The notes beneath the pieces were generated by a model. It saw nothing but the letters and a program-made list of their open reading frames with translations. It did not search any database and was not told where the DNA came from. Source: Alligator mississippiensis (taxonomy: Eukaryota; Chordata; Crocodylia; Alligatoridae). Taken from it: DNA of 64,000 nucleotides. Below are positions 54,631 through 64,000 of this stretch, piece by piece. How positions within the stretch are numbered: the stretch's first letter is position 1; the number at the start of each line of letters is the position of its first letter. The position numbers and the translations under genes were made by a program. The stretch covers positions 204,561,978 through 204,625,977 of the forward strand of contig NC_081828.1 in assembly GCF_030867095.1 (NCBI RefSeq), in the 5' to 3' direction.

Positions 54631-55551
54631 TCAAGTTGCACGTCACAGAGGTGCAGGCATCAAATAGCACTCAAAGCTTCACTGCACCCCACTTGATCAG
54701 CCTGCAGTCTTCTCAAACCCTGGATTCGCATTGCTGTGCCCCCCAGGGGCAAGTGTCATGACTGGGGCGAGTCCTTCTCTGCCCCCACTGTGTTGTCATC
54801 CCTCACCCGCCTCAAACCTTCCTCAATACAGCAAATATGCACCCCGACCTCTGCTCTCCCAATTTATAGTGGTTGAACCCTCCCCACCTCCCCCCCTCCC
54901 CCCAGTCGGCAGCTTCTTTTTGGTGTGGAAAAACAGGCACTCTGGCACCAGGCTGGAAAGGAGCATGAAAAGAAGGTGGAAAAGTTTGCAAAGTCCCTTG
55001 GTTTGTGTGCAAGCAAAGCAGGACTTAAACCCTATGCTGCCCCCCACCCCCCTCCACCCACAGCCTCACTTTGGTGTTCCAAAACATAGGAGACAGTGCC
55101 TGGCACCTGGCTGGAAAAGAGCATGAAAAGAATCTTGAAAAAGCACATTTTCAAAGTTTCCATCTAGGCAAAATGCAAGGAAGGGTTGTGAAGGGTGAGC
55201 CTGGGAAGGCATGAGCCCCTGCGGGCAACTTTTCGAAGTGGCTGGTGGCGTGCAAAAAAGCAAGTCAGTCTGCTGGGGGGTGACACGCCAGCCTTTGCAA
55301 AATGTTGGTGTGCAGCCCAACACTTGATTGTTGCAATCCACCCAGGGAGCCCTCCTGTTTACCACTGGAGCTCCCCTGTGTACCTGTGCAAGAGAGATTG
55401 CCAACCCCTATCCCCCAGCACTATGCAGCAAGCATCAGGAAAAACAAACAGAGAGCAATGAACCCAAACAAAGAATGAAATCCACCTTTGCAACGAAGCA
55501 GTGTAAGAGTGGATATGGAGGCAGACACAAGAAGCCAGGAAACCATGAGGT
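54631..55551. other. Left flank of Harbinger element, with a duplicated block
   Basis: Non-coding. A block at 54909-54997 (TTTTTGGTGTGGAAAAACAG, GGCTGGAAAGGAGCATGAAA) is repeated at 55068-55161 (ACTTTGGTGTTCCAAAACAT, GGCTGGAAAAGAGCATGAAA), with a C-rich run before each. These may be subterminal repeats. I could not find terminal inverted repeats, so the element's left border is open. Confidence 0.4.
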
Positions 55552-55557
55552 TTTATT
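55552..55557 (-). terminator. PolyA signal of the Myb-like gene
   Basis: AATAAA on minus, about 480 bases downstream of the last splice acceptor. Confidence 0.5.
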
Positions 55558-55869
55558 GTTTGCAACACACTATTGTAGTTACCTGTGCTTCTTTGCCTTC
55601 ACCCCACCATGACCCTGAACCACTCCTGTCTCCCTGAAATGCAATGGCACTCTTCTGGCCCTGCTGGCAGTCATATGGCCATCCTGTGACCCCACTGAGT
55701 TAGGGGGAACAGGCTCAGCTGTAATTCTCCACTTGTCTGGCACAGAGGCAAGACAAGCAGACTGACTTTTCCCTTTCAGGCATCATACCCATTTATTTAG
55801 GTACTTCTGCACACTCTGAAAGGCATCAATGAAAGTGTCCTGTGACCTCTGTAATTCAACGCAGGTGAC

Positions 55870-56037
55870 TCACAGAGTTCGTCCCACCAGGCATCTATAT
55901 GTTCTGCTCTGGCTACTGAGTCCACCAAAACCTTGAGCAAGGTTTCGTGAGACCATCTCTGCTTGCTGCAAAAATCTCTGCAGTGCTTTGCTGTAGTGTG
56001 AGTGGGTGCCGTTCCAGGTGGCCATGGGTCGTGGTGG
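55870..56037 (-). pseudogene. Harbinger Myb-like gene, last exon
   Basis: Preceded on minus by an excellent acceptor (TTTTTTATTTGTTTTTCAG at 56038-56056). One frame reads PRPMATWNGTHSHYSKALQR, FLQQAEMVSRNLAQGFGGLS, the helical C-terminal region usual in these proteins. The neighbouring frame (55797-56144) is also open, so which frame was used is unclear. The end is approximate. Confidence 0.45.
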
Positions 56038-56180
56038 CTGAAAAACAAATAAAAAAGCAAGATTGCCTTTCCTGCAAGAAAAGGAAAGTACACCTCCCAC
56101 CATGCAGTGCACAAAATGCCAACAGGCACAGAAACAGACCCCACAACAGTGGGGCACCACTCGTACTGCCCAAAACTTAC

Positions 56181-56226
56181 AAGTACTCGCTTCAGAAAGG
56201 TCCATGGCTGCCACTGCCCATGCTAG
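56181..56226 (-). pseudogene. Possible small middle exon of the Myb-like gene
   Basis: 46 bases between an acceptor (TTAATTTTTTGCAG) and a donor (GTAAGT, 56175-56180). One frame reads LAWAVAAMDLSEAS. Confidence 0.4.
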
Positions 56227-56425
56227 CTGCAAAAAATTAATTAAAGCAAATAATTAGTTTGGTGTCTGTTACATTATGAGCTATCAAACCTGTCATGCAC
56301 CACCACCGAAAGAACATGGTGACCCATGTACAGCAACATATTAATTTCTCCCCTGGCCCCCCAAACCCAACCAGCATGTACCAGGTATTGCCTGCAGTGG
56401 CAAGAGGCACATTACAAAAACTTAC

Positions 56426-57077
56426 CAGGTCCAGTATGTTCTTGGGTCTCAGTAATAGTAGATAATGTATCGGCCACATGGGTTTCTTCCTTACCCTCCA
56501 CCTCCTCTGCTTCATCGTCTGTGCTAGTCCATGGAATGGAGGGGCTAAGTGGCACTAAGTGTATGGTGACCGACCGTTCTTACTGCTACTCATCAGGAAA
56601 CAGGGAGCAGTCTCCATACAGCTAAGACATGCTCGTGGTTTCACCCTCAGGAGAGGCTGCTGCCACCTCCTCCTCCTCCTACCCAACCCCAATGCTGAAA
56701 GTCTCCATATCCAGGTTGTCACCCATATCCTTGGAGAGAATGATGGACAGTTTGTCATAGAAGGGGGCAATTGTGCGACCTGCCCCAGAACAAGAGTTCG
56801 CACCTTTGACTCTGTAAAACGCTGATCTCGGGGACTTGATCTTGCACCAGACCTGGGCCCAGTCATGATTGTGCCCTCATGCCTGGATGTCTTTTGTGAT
56901 CTTAACATAAACAAGCTTATTCCTCCTACTTTCCAGCCTGTCTATGATCCTTTGCTACAACCGAATGTTGATTAAGTCCTCCAGTTCTTCCTGGGTCCAT
57001 TTGGGTCCACAGGCACTGGAGGTATCTGCCTCCAGAGCTGTCAGCTCCATACTGCTGGCCTTGGCTTTCTAAGACAT
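56426..57077 (-). pseudogene. Harbinger Myb/SANT-like DNA-binding protein, first exon
   Basis: On minus, after an ATG at 57077 (or a second Met at about 57048), the frame reads CGPKWTQEELEDLINIRL, then RLESRRNKLVYVKITKDIQA, DWAQVWCKIKSPRSAFYRVK and SGAGRTIAPFYDKLSIILSK. This is the Myb/SANT-like trihelix domain: W..EE...LI, RN..VY..I, the K.K.L...Y...K spacer, and APFYD.L..I. An acidic stretch follows. A consensus donor GTAAGT sits at 56425. In-frame stops occur in the leader, in the first helix, after IQA and further down, mostly explicable as C-to-T changes. The role is target binding and nuclear import of the transposase. Confidence 0.75.
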
Positions 57078-57785
57078 GGCGAAGCAGTTTGTGGTCAACA
57101 GCACAAGCAATTTGTGAAAGAGGACTGGCAATTTTTTTGGGGGGTGCCTTTATACTCAGGCTGTGCTTGCATGAGGGTCTGGGAAAATTCCAAGGATTGT
57201 GAAGTCATTACCTGTAAGTGTCAAAACACTCAAAGGTGAGGAAGCACTCAGTTAACAACAAAAAAGATCTGGTGGTGGGGTAGATAAGGCCTTTGTACTT
57301 TGGGATGGCTGCTCAATGGCCAGGAATGTTGCAAAAATTGATACCTACCTGCCTGCTGCTGCAAAATAATTTTATTACAGAAGTACAGCCTGTCTTCCCT
57401 AAAGTGGCAAAAGTTTTGAGTAACCCATGTTACTAGGGGAGGAGTAGGCAAAACATTTTTTGTTTGCAAGTTTGATTACATCAGAACACCAGTGGCTGCT
57501 AAGCTCAGGATGAAAGGATGTGCAAAAGCCCCAATGCCCCAGGGTGTCGGGGTGAAGTGTTGAAAAAGCAGATACACCAAGCTCCAGACCACAGAACACC
57601 CTACAGTCCCTGGTCCCCACTTGGGGCAGACGAGTGAGAAGCTGCGGCTGACAGAGAGGGACAAAATGGAGAATAAGGATCAAATACACGACGATGGAGA
57701 ACAAAACCATGAAGAGTCCTCCGACACTGAGAATATGGAGGACATGGGTGAGGAGGAGGAGGAGGTGGCAGTACTGCTTCTGTAA

Positions 57786-58100
57786 ATGCTGTTTACCTGG
57801 GGATTACTGCTGGAATGCTTGAGAAGGATAGGAACTGTGCTACAGTGTTCAGTTGCAAGTTGTATTCCTGGTTTAACAGCATTGATGACAATAAGAAAAA
57901 GAAGATACAGGCACCTGGAGGGCTTGGAACACATGGAGAAAAGCAAAGAAGTGGAATTTGACCGGGCTCTGTTGAGAAACCTGTGGAGGACCAGAATCTA
58001 CATGGTCCTAGTCCATGGTCTGGTCCATGGTCTACATGGACCAGAATCTACATGTAGGCCCACGATAGCAGCTTGGACTGGTGGGAGCGAATCATACTGA
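57786..58100 (+). pseudogene. Harbinger transposase, N-terminal part in another frame
   Basis: Frame reads KRRYRHLEGLEHMEKSKEVE, then FDRALLRNLWRTRI, comparable to the basic N-terminal leader of HARBI1-like proteins. The frame is lost near 58.02-58.10 kb, where a short duplicated block (CATGGTCTGGTCCATGGTCT) appears to have shifted it. An acidic region upstream (57670-57785, ending EEEEEVAVLLL) may be an earlier exon. Confidence 0.5.
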
Positions 58101-59083
58101 CAACTTGGAACGACCAGCAGTGGCTGGAGATGTTCCAAATGCAAAGGGAGACACTCTATCATATCGTCTCGATGCTGGGGCCTCATGTTGCGAGGCAGGA
58201 CACTAACATGTCTTGGGCCATCCCACCAGACAAGAGGGTTGCAATGGCCATCATGAAGCTGGCCAGCCCATCCAGCCTCCACTACATCGCGAACCAGTTC
58301 GTCGTGGCTGCCTGCATGGTCGGGCTGGCATCTCATGAGGTATGCCAGCTGCTTAAGGAGATAGCTGCAAACAAAATTATCCACCTGGCACATCAGCAGC
58401 AAGTCATAGATGGCTTTAATGAGAAGGGGTTCCCAAACTGCATAGGGACTTTAGACAGCACTCACATCCCAGTGCTGCGCCCTGTGGGAAGGGGGAGGAC
58501 TTTCACAAATAGGAGAGGATATGCCTCCATGATCCTGTAAGCTGTAGTGGACTGCTGGGGCTGGTTCATGAACGTTTATACCAGGTGGGCTGGCAGTGCT
58601 CATGATGCACGCATGTTCAGAAACTCCGCTCTGCCTGGCCTCGTGGAGAAAGGACACTACACACCTGGCGTGGAGAAGACAGTGATCCGCAGTGTCACCA
58701 TTCCCCTGGTTATATCAGCGGACGCTGCCTACCCCTTAAAGCCCTGGCTCATGAAGCCTTATGGAGGGAGCGTCACCAACCCACAGAAGCTGGTTTTTAA
58801 GTACCATCTGAGCAGTTGCAGGATGGCTGTGGATTGTGCATTTGGCTGACTCAAAGGACAATGGAGGGCACTTACATGCTGGCTCCAGATGGAGCAAGAA
58901 AATATCACGGCCTTTGTAGTGGCAACCTGCATGCTGCACAATATCTGTGAGAGCCAAGGAGAGCTTTTCAAGGAGCTGTGGGAAGAAGAAGCACAACAGG
59001 CAGTGGCCAGACAACAGAAACGTGTCCAGGCAGCAGCAGCAACAGCAGCAGCACAGGGAATGAAGAGATATCCTTCAAGATGA
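58073..59083 (+). pseudogene. Harbinger DDE transposase (HARBI1-like)
   Basis: One frame over 337 codons, broken by two stops: TAA at 58538 (after ASMIL) and TGA at 58847 (after CAFG). These are consistent with CAA-to-TAA and CGA-to-TGA transitions. Domain order: helical N-terminal WLEMFQMQRETLYHIVSML; PPDKRVAMAIMKLASPSSLH; YIANQF; first Asp in GTLDSTHIPV (residue ~128); RRGYASMIL, then AVVD; second Asp in GSAHDARMFRNS; ADAAYPLKPWLMKPY; then MAVDCAFG.LKGQWR, where the family's catalytic Glu (VExAFG) is Asp. A C-terminal Q/A-rich tail follows. It catalyses cut-and-paste of the element when intact; inactive here. Confidence 0.85.
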
Positions 59084-59208
59084 AACTGGATACTTATCTT
59101 GCTGGGATCCTATGACCCCAGCTGACGTCCTGCCCTTTGGGCAGGGGGCTGGACTCGATGATCTTCCGAGGTCCCTTCCAGCCCTAATGTCTATGAAATC
59201 TATGAAAT
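59071..59208 (+). mobile_element. CR1 3' tail inserted after the transposase
   Basis: CTTCAAGATGAAACTGGATA, then TTGCTGGGATCCTATGACCC, CTGGACTCGATGATCTTCCG and a TCTATGAAATCTATGAAATC end. Nearly identical to the 3' end of the CR1 at 8188-12716, but on plus. Harbinger sequence resumes with CAAGGAGAGGCTGGTCAGG. Confidence 0.9.
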
Positions 59209-59310
59209 CCTCAAGGAGAGGCTGGTCAGGCGATCCTTGTGCATAATTGTCTGGCAGGGTGTATGGCTGACAACAACACCAAGGAGTGCTTTGTTCTTTC
59301 TCTTGGTTAA

Positions 59311-59316
59311 AATAAA
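59311..59316 (+). terminator. PolyA signal of the Harbinger transposase gene
   Basis: AATAAA, about 100 bases beyond the inserted CR1 tail, followed by an AT-rich then a G-rich stretch. Confidence 0.5.
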
Positions 59317-60750
59317 TCCATTTACACTTTAAATCTGTGTCTGTCTGCAGGGGCGTGCAGTGTTGCGGACAGGGGGTGGAAGGGTGGACGGTCAGGGGAA
59401 GGGGGAGGAAATCTGGACTGGGCTAGGGGTTTGCTGCTTCCAGACTGTGAGTAGCTTGAGAGAGGGGGGCATTACACGCTGTCACCCACATCTAAATGAG
59501 CTCCACCCCTCCCCATGTGGGTGAGAAGGTTAACTATAACTCATGGTGGGCTAGGCAGGTGGGGGTGAAGGGGGACCAAGCCGAACAGCAATCCACATTT
59601 TCAAAAATATTCCAAAAACACTTATAAAACAATTCACAACACACCTCCATAAGCTGTATGTGGCACTACACAAAGCTTGACAGTGTACCTGGGCAGGGAA
59701 TGGGAGGGCTCCAATGGGAGCCCCGTTGGAAACAGTGCGAAGGTCAATGCGCCCAGGAATGCTGAGAAATGTAGTCCAAAAAAAAGAGGAAAAACCCCCC
59801 CAGAAGAGCTCGCCATCACCGACATCACCAATAGCAATCGCCAATCAACCAGGCAGCAACAAACACCCACCCACCTACTATTCTAAATCCCAAATATTTT
59901 ATGATATCTTAGCAGTTATCATAGCAGCTATAGTAAATGAAAGAAAAAACACATATATTTATAATATGGTGGGACGAAAAAGGGAGGGGAGGAGTCAAGC
60001 GGCTTGTCTTTGGGATTGGGATGGGGTCTTTGGGATCGTGTACTGACAGAGAGAGACCAGACCGACCGAGCATAGGTGGGTGCAAGTAACAGGGATTTGG
60101 GGGTGACCATGACCGTGCCCAGGGGAGACTCCCAGTGAGAGTGCGGAGGCAGGGAGGGAGGAGCTGGGGTGGTTTACATGCCCCTCTTGCTGTAATACAT
60201 TAGGAAAGACATTACAGGGGGTAAATTGGTATTTGACTCCCCCTATTGAAATCTGCGGGGAATGACACACAAGGCTTAACTTGCTTGAAAGTGCTGTTCA
60301 TGAGAACACAAACACCATGTCATGCAAACAAAAATGCACCACACCAAAAAAAAGCCCCATTACAATTTTCAGGCAATCTACATTAACATCTGTGTCATCT
60401 ACACGTACCCATATACAGCAAAGAGCTACCCAAGATAGCTTCAGCTACGTGATGCTTATGCCAGTGTAATTTGCACTGTGTAAGGAGGGGCTTGGCCCTT
60501 CCAGGACTGTGAACCCAGCTGCAGTTGGTTGGTGGGCAAGTCTGCCTGGCTGGGATCTGGGGCCAGCTGGAAGTGATGGTCAGCTAATGAAAGTGCAGAC
60601 ACAAAGAAGGTTATGAACTCGGGATGAAGTGCTGAGGAGAGAGCAAGAGTAGTTTGCTGTGCTAAGGAGAAGCCAGAGCTAAGTTGCCCCTATCCTACCA
60701 TCCGGAAAAGATAGAAGATTTGGGTTTGTTGTGAATTCAAGGTGGTATTC
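59317..60750. other. Unassigned; probably includes the right flank of Harbinger
   Basis: Contains GGAATGCTGAGAAATGTAGTCC (59756 onward), a motif often seen near ends of vertebrate DNA transposons. No matching left-side copy, and no gene. Confidence 0.35.
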
Positions 60751-60868
60751 ACAAATTCATAGAAGTTTAGGCCTGGAAGGGACCTCGTGAGATCACCGGG
60801 TCCAGTCCCCCTGCTCTGGGCAGGAAAGACTGCTGGGGTCAAATAACCCCAGCAAGGTGTCTAATCTA
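60751..60868 (-). mobile_element. CR1 LINE 3' tail
   Basis: ATTCATAGAAGTTTAGGCCT, then AGGGACCTCGTGAGATCACC and CTGGGGTCAAATAACCCCAG; same end type as the CR1 at 3128. Confidence 0.85.
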
Positions 60869-62309
60869 TGGTGATTCTCATTTGGGTTTCATGTTGTTTC
60901 CCTTTGTATTGGCAAAGACTGGCCCGAAAAACTGCAAGCAGAGTTGGCTCACCTCTTGAGGCAGCAGGGTCAGCAACTCACTTATATACTGGTATGGTTT
61001 TACCCCTGAATTCCTGGGTGGGTATGCTGGATTCAAGTAAGTTACTATGGCCCAGCACTGTTTGTGATATGTCCATTCCTTGTTTACGCTGGTGTAAAGG
61101 CTTATTACCCTGCAATATGTCATATGTTCAAGCCCTCAGCCCTCAATGCTATAATTTTCCATACAGATATCATATACCAACACGACTCTTTGCCAAGAAC
61201 CTTTCTCTTTGATATGTTTTAGGCACCTGACTCTCCCCATTCATTTTATTAGGGTTTCATATCCTAATCTTTGGTTACTCGTTTCCATGCTGACAGCCCA
61301 GCTGGTTTTCTTCTCGGCAAACTCACAGTCTGCTGGACCTTGCCTTCACCAACCTTTGCTGCCTTCAAATGTTCATGAGCAGAGTCTGATGTCTTCAGCT
61401 CATCTCTTCCCATGACTTTTTGCTCCTGCTCACCTTGTTAATCTTACTCATCAAAATCCATGTATCTCCCTTATACATCACCTTATACTCAGTTGTCCAT
61501 TCCCTTCACTCAGTCTAAGAGTTAGGTATAACTGAGGTTGCAGTCCAAAGAGCTCAGTGGAAAATGCTGGCTGCAGCACTACTGAATACTGTTTTGCAAT
61601 GTGACTTTGATGATCAGTTATGGGAAGTATTTTTCCTTTTCTCTTTTCCAGATGGTAAGAGAGCCACCCAGAGACTTAGCAGAGAATAGCTGTCCACTCC
61701 AGTAGCAGTCAATTCCTGCAGGAGCTGTCCAGCTCCTGTAGGGATAATGTTTGAAGAAAGTATACAAAGTTCATGTGTCCCAGGTAACTTTTGGAGTTGT
61801 TTGTGGGTTTCTTTCTGAACAGCTGACTGCAGTCTCCATTTTGCCCTGCAGCCTCTACAGAAGTCAGATGAACATAATGTACAACTACTTGCTCTTGAAA
61901 AAGAAACAGTTTCAAACCCTTACCTGTCTGGCTGTTTGATAGTACAGCAGTGCCTGCTTCGTTTTAAAAGCAGAACAGATGCTATATTGGCTTGCATACA
62001 ACAAACCCAGAATAAAATATGCACCTTGTTGTTGAAAGGCAGTATGAAGAAAAAAGCTCTTTCCTTGTACATAACTGAGTAGCAGCAACCTGGGAGCTGA
62101 GCCTACTCCTTGTTGTGCTCCCTACAAGCCCTTGCAGATTTTACTTTCACTTTTGCCCTGTAAGCTGCAGACCGACTCTTACCATATTTCTCACATATAA
62201 TGAGCACCACAATTTCCAGCAGCAGGTTTGTTTTGAAAAAAGAAAAAGGGTCATGCTGTATGCAAGAAAACAGAGTATGCAGTTGTGGAATTTTTTTATC
62301 ACCCCATAG
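60869..62309. other. No gene or repeat recognised
   Basis: Ordinary-looking non-coding DNA. Confidence 0.45.
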
Positions 62310-62735
62310 TGATGGTGCTCAACCTCTGGCCCACAGGCTAGATCCAGCCCGCAGAGCCATGTCATCCAACCCACAGCGCTCCCCATGGGTCCAGAAATGT
62401 GGTAGTGGGGAGCATCAATTAATGGTACCTCTGCTTCTCCATTGCCAAATTTCTAAGCCCACTGAGCCAGACGGCATAGCCCTGCACACAAGGCCAGGGC
62501 TGGGGGCTGCAGGCATAATCTGATGTTGGACCCAATTCTGTGCATAGGACTGGGGCTTCAGGCACAATTTGGTGCAGGGCCCAATTTGCTGTGTGGGGCT
62601 GAAGGTGCAGGAGTGGGGCCCAGTCCAATCCCATGGACCAGATCTGACCTGGGGACCAACTCTGCCAGTCATCTGGCTTGTGGGGATTGGGGTAAATTAC
62701 TGGCATAAGCATCTGGCTTGTGGGGCCAAAAGGTT
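62310..62735. mobile_element. hAT-like MITE, second copy
   Basis: Starts GATGGTGCTCAACCTCTGGC, as at 27062, with a GC-rich non-coding interior and two TCATCTGGCTTGTGGGG-type segments near the right side (62674, 62709). Right end approximate. Confidence 0.45.
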
Positions 62736-63140
62736 TTACAGTTATTGTAGCAGATGGATCATGCAATGAATTTCAAAGCAGCTGAGAACGTTGGCTGTTC
62801 TTTCATTTGGATCTTTTACTTGGTGAAACATTGCGGTGCACTCCTGCATTTTAGGTACCTTTTATTTATTTTTACAAACTATAATAAGTTGCCCATCCCC
62901 TGCCCTGGGTTCCTTGATAATAGTTTAAATATTCACTCATGAAAAAACAGTTCAGTTGGGTTCCCATACAAAAATCAAATAACCTGTGGCAACATAAATC
63001 ACAGTAAGTTTATGCGCCAAATATTAAACTCCTTATGTAGCAAATTTTCCCTTATGATTTAAATGGGAGTTCCATTAAGTAAAACTGTGACAGATGCTCT
63101 GAATCTGCACTGGAAATAGCTATTTTATAGTGCACATTAG

Positions 63141-63625
63141 TGTGACAGAGAGGCAGAAGTCTCCTGTTACTAGAGAGGAAACTGCAGCAGGGAAAGCTAG
63201 CAGCCAAGGAACTAGCTACCTGCTAGCTGAGTTGCAGCCAAAAGCCAGCAGTAATAAGCACAAGGGACAGACAACCAGGCTGCTTGGAGGCGAAGAGCTG
63301 CAAACAGCAGCTAAGCAGCCACAGAGACAGGCAGGTGAGGCCTTAGGGTCAAAATTAAGACACATGTGAGGACTGCCAAGTCACTTGACCAGAAGCGGGC
63401 AGGGTTTTGCATGTATATAAGCTCAGGGCCTGAGCCCATGCAGTCAGTCTGGCTTGGAAGGCCACAGACGCAAGAGCAGGTGGGATGCAGGGGACATCCT
63501 AGCTGGCACTGAGGCTATCTTGAGGAAGGCAAGCATAGTGCTGTTGCCCGACAGGGGAATATTACCTGCGGTAAAGGGAAGCCTTGTTATGAGGGCAGGG
63601 AGCCATTGTTCATATTTGGACTCAG
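63141..63625 (+). mobile_element. LTR, 5' part (possibly family A relative)
   Basis: Starts TGTGACAGAGAGGCAGAAG. TATATAAGCTCAGGGCCTGAG at about 63415 matches the TATA context of the LTR at 15969. The U3-like upstream region is rich in CAGCAG/AGCTAG motifs. The 3' end was not found before the window ends and the boundary at 63625 is a guess. LTR fossil, moderately old. Confidence 0.5.
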
Positions 63626-64000
63626 AGGCTGCATCTAGACAAGTCTGGACATTTGGTTCCCCGAGGATAATTAGCAGTGGCATACCTTGTGCCACCACTA
63701 GTTGTCCCTGGGAAATGCCTGTGCCATGTGTGATCTGGTGTGTGGCAGGGTAGCCTGAGTGGGGGTAGGGGAGGCTGGAGCCACCACTGGGCTGGCCCCA
63801 GCAGCCTTACCTGGGGTCCTGGGAGCTTCCCAGGGCTGTAGGAGCAGTGATCACGCAGCTCAGGGTCTGGCCAGCAGCTGTGTTGCTGCTCTGCCTGGCC
63901 AGGCTGTGGTTTTCAGTGGTGCACACTGCCCCTACATATACCACTCTGCTTTTTTGTGCTTTTTTTTGGGTTTTGTTATGCAGGGGTCAACCCGTGCCTC
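63626..64000. other. Unassigned end of window
   Basis: GTGTGGCAGGGTAGCCTGAG at 63741 recalls the start of family-A LTRs, but similarity does not continue. No gene. Confidence 0.3.

Larger units (their letters stand above)
55552..59316. mobile_element. Two-gene Harbinger (PIF/Harbinger) DNA transposon
   Basis: A Myb/SANT-like gene on minus (exons within 55870-57077) and a DDE transposase gene on plus (57786-59083) diverge from a spacer at about 57.1-57.7 kb. Each ends at an AATAAA signal (minus 55552-55557; plus 59311-59316). This paired organisation defines autonomous Harbinger elements, in which the Myb-like protein helps bring the transposase to the nucleus and DNA. Both genes carry stops, so the copy is inactive. 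The terminal repeats and TWA target duplication lie outside these bounds and were not found. A CR1 tail has inserted at 59071-59208. Confidence 0.82.

Noticed and set aside
63665-63674. ATTAG as the second copy of a target duplication for the LTR starting at 63141
   Set aside because: The sequence just before it does not end in CA as an LTR should, so the match is probably chance.

Overview
The window looks like an intergenic or intronic stretch of a sauropsid (reptile) genome. A crocodilian is most likely and a turtle is the main alternative. The evidence is the repeat complement: many CR1 LINE copies of several ages, Penelope-like (PLE) 3' tails, solo LTRs with 4-5 bp target duplications, hAT and Harbinger-like MITEs, and a two-gene Harbinger transposon. 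I found no bacterial-type gene, no rRNA, no CRISPR array, and no exon I could assign to a host gene. Almost every supportable feature is a transposable element or its relic.

Layout. 0-5.3 kb is a nest: an old L1/Tx1-clade LINE (minus) is interrupted by a CR1 and by a minus-strand LTR (family A, 528-2581), which itself carries a plus-strand LTR (family B, 1400-2497). A third family-A LTR and an inverted pair of PLE tails follow. 5.9-14.6 kb is a CR1 cluster, all minus. It is dominated by a near-complete element (8188-12716) with an SGNH-esterase ORF1, a split ORF2 (endonuclease, then reverse transcriptase) and a CpG-rich 5' UTR. 15.5-19.1 kb holds a hAT MITE, an LTR with a perfect 5-bp duplication and a 50-bp minisatellite, and a PLE GIY-YIG fragment with its 3' tail. 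19.1-37 kb is AT-rich, mostly unassigned DNA with scattered MITEs, CR1 tails and two further PLE foldbacks. 37.2-39.2 kb is an old CR1 split by a 1.2-kb solo LTR. 39-45 kb is GC-variable DNA with two hAT MITEs, a palindromic MITE and an ancient LINE tail. 45-50.8 kb is a poorly classified cluster of internally repeated, formerly coding-looking sequence. 51.4-54.6 kb is an old plus-strand CR1 into which a younger minus-strand CR1 with an uninterrupted RT frame has inserted. 55.5-59.3 kb is the Harbinger element: a Myb/SANT-like gene on minus and a DDE transposase on plus, transcribed divergently, each ending at its own AATAAA signal, with a CR1 tail inserted after the transposase. 60-64 kb holds a CR1 tail, a hAT-like repeat and the start of another LTR.

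Working relationships are those within elements. CR1 ORF1 and ORF2 lie 5 bases apart. The Harbinger DNA-binding protein and transposase form the pair such elements need for transposition. Nesting gives a relative chronology: the L1/Tx1 LINE and the 37-39 kb CR1 are oldest, then the older CR1 copies and LTRs, and the CR1s at 8.2-12.7 kb and 51.8-53.6 kb are youngest. All coordinates of decayed elements are estimates made by eye; those with clear target duplications are exact.
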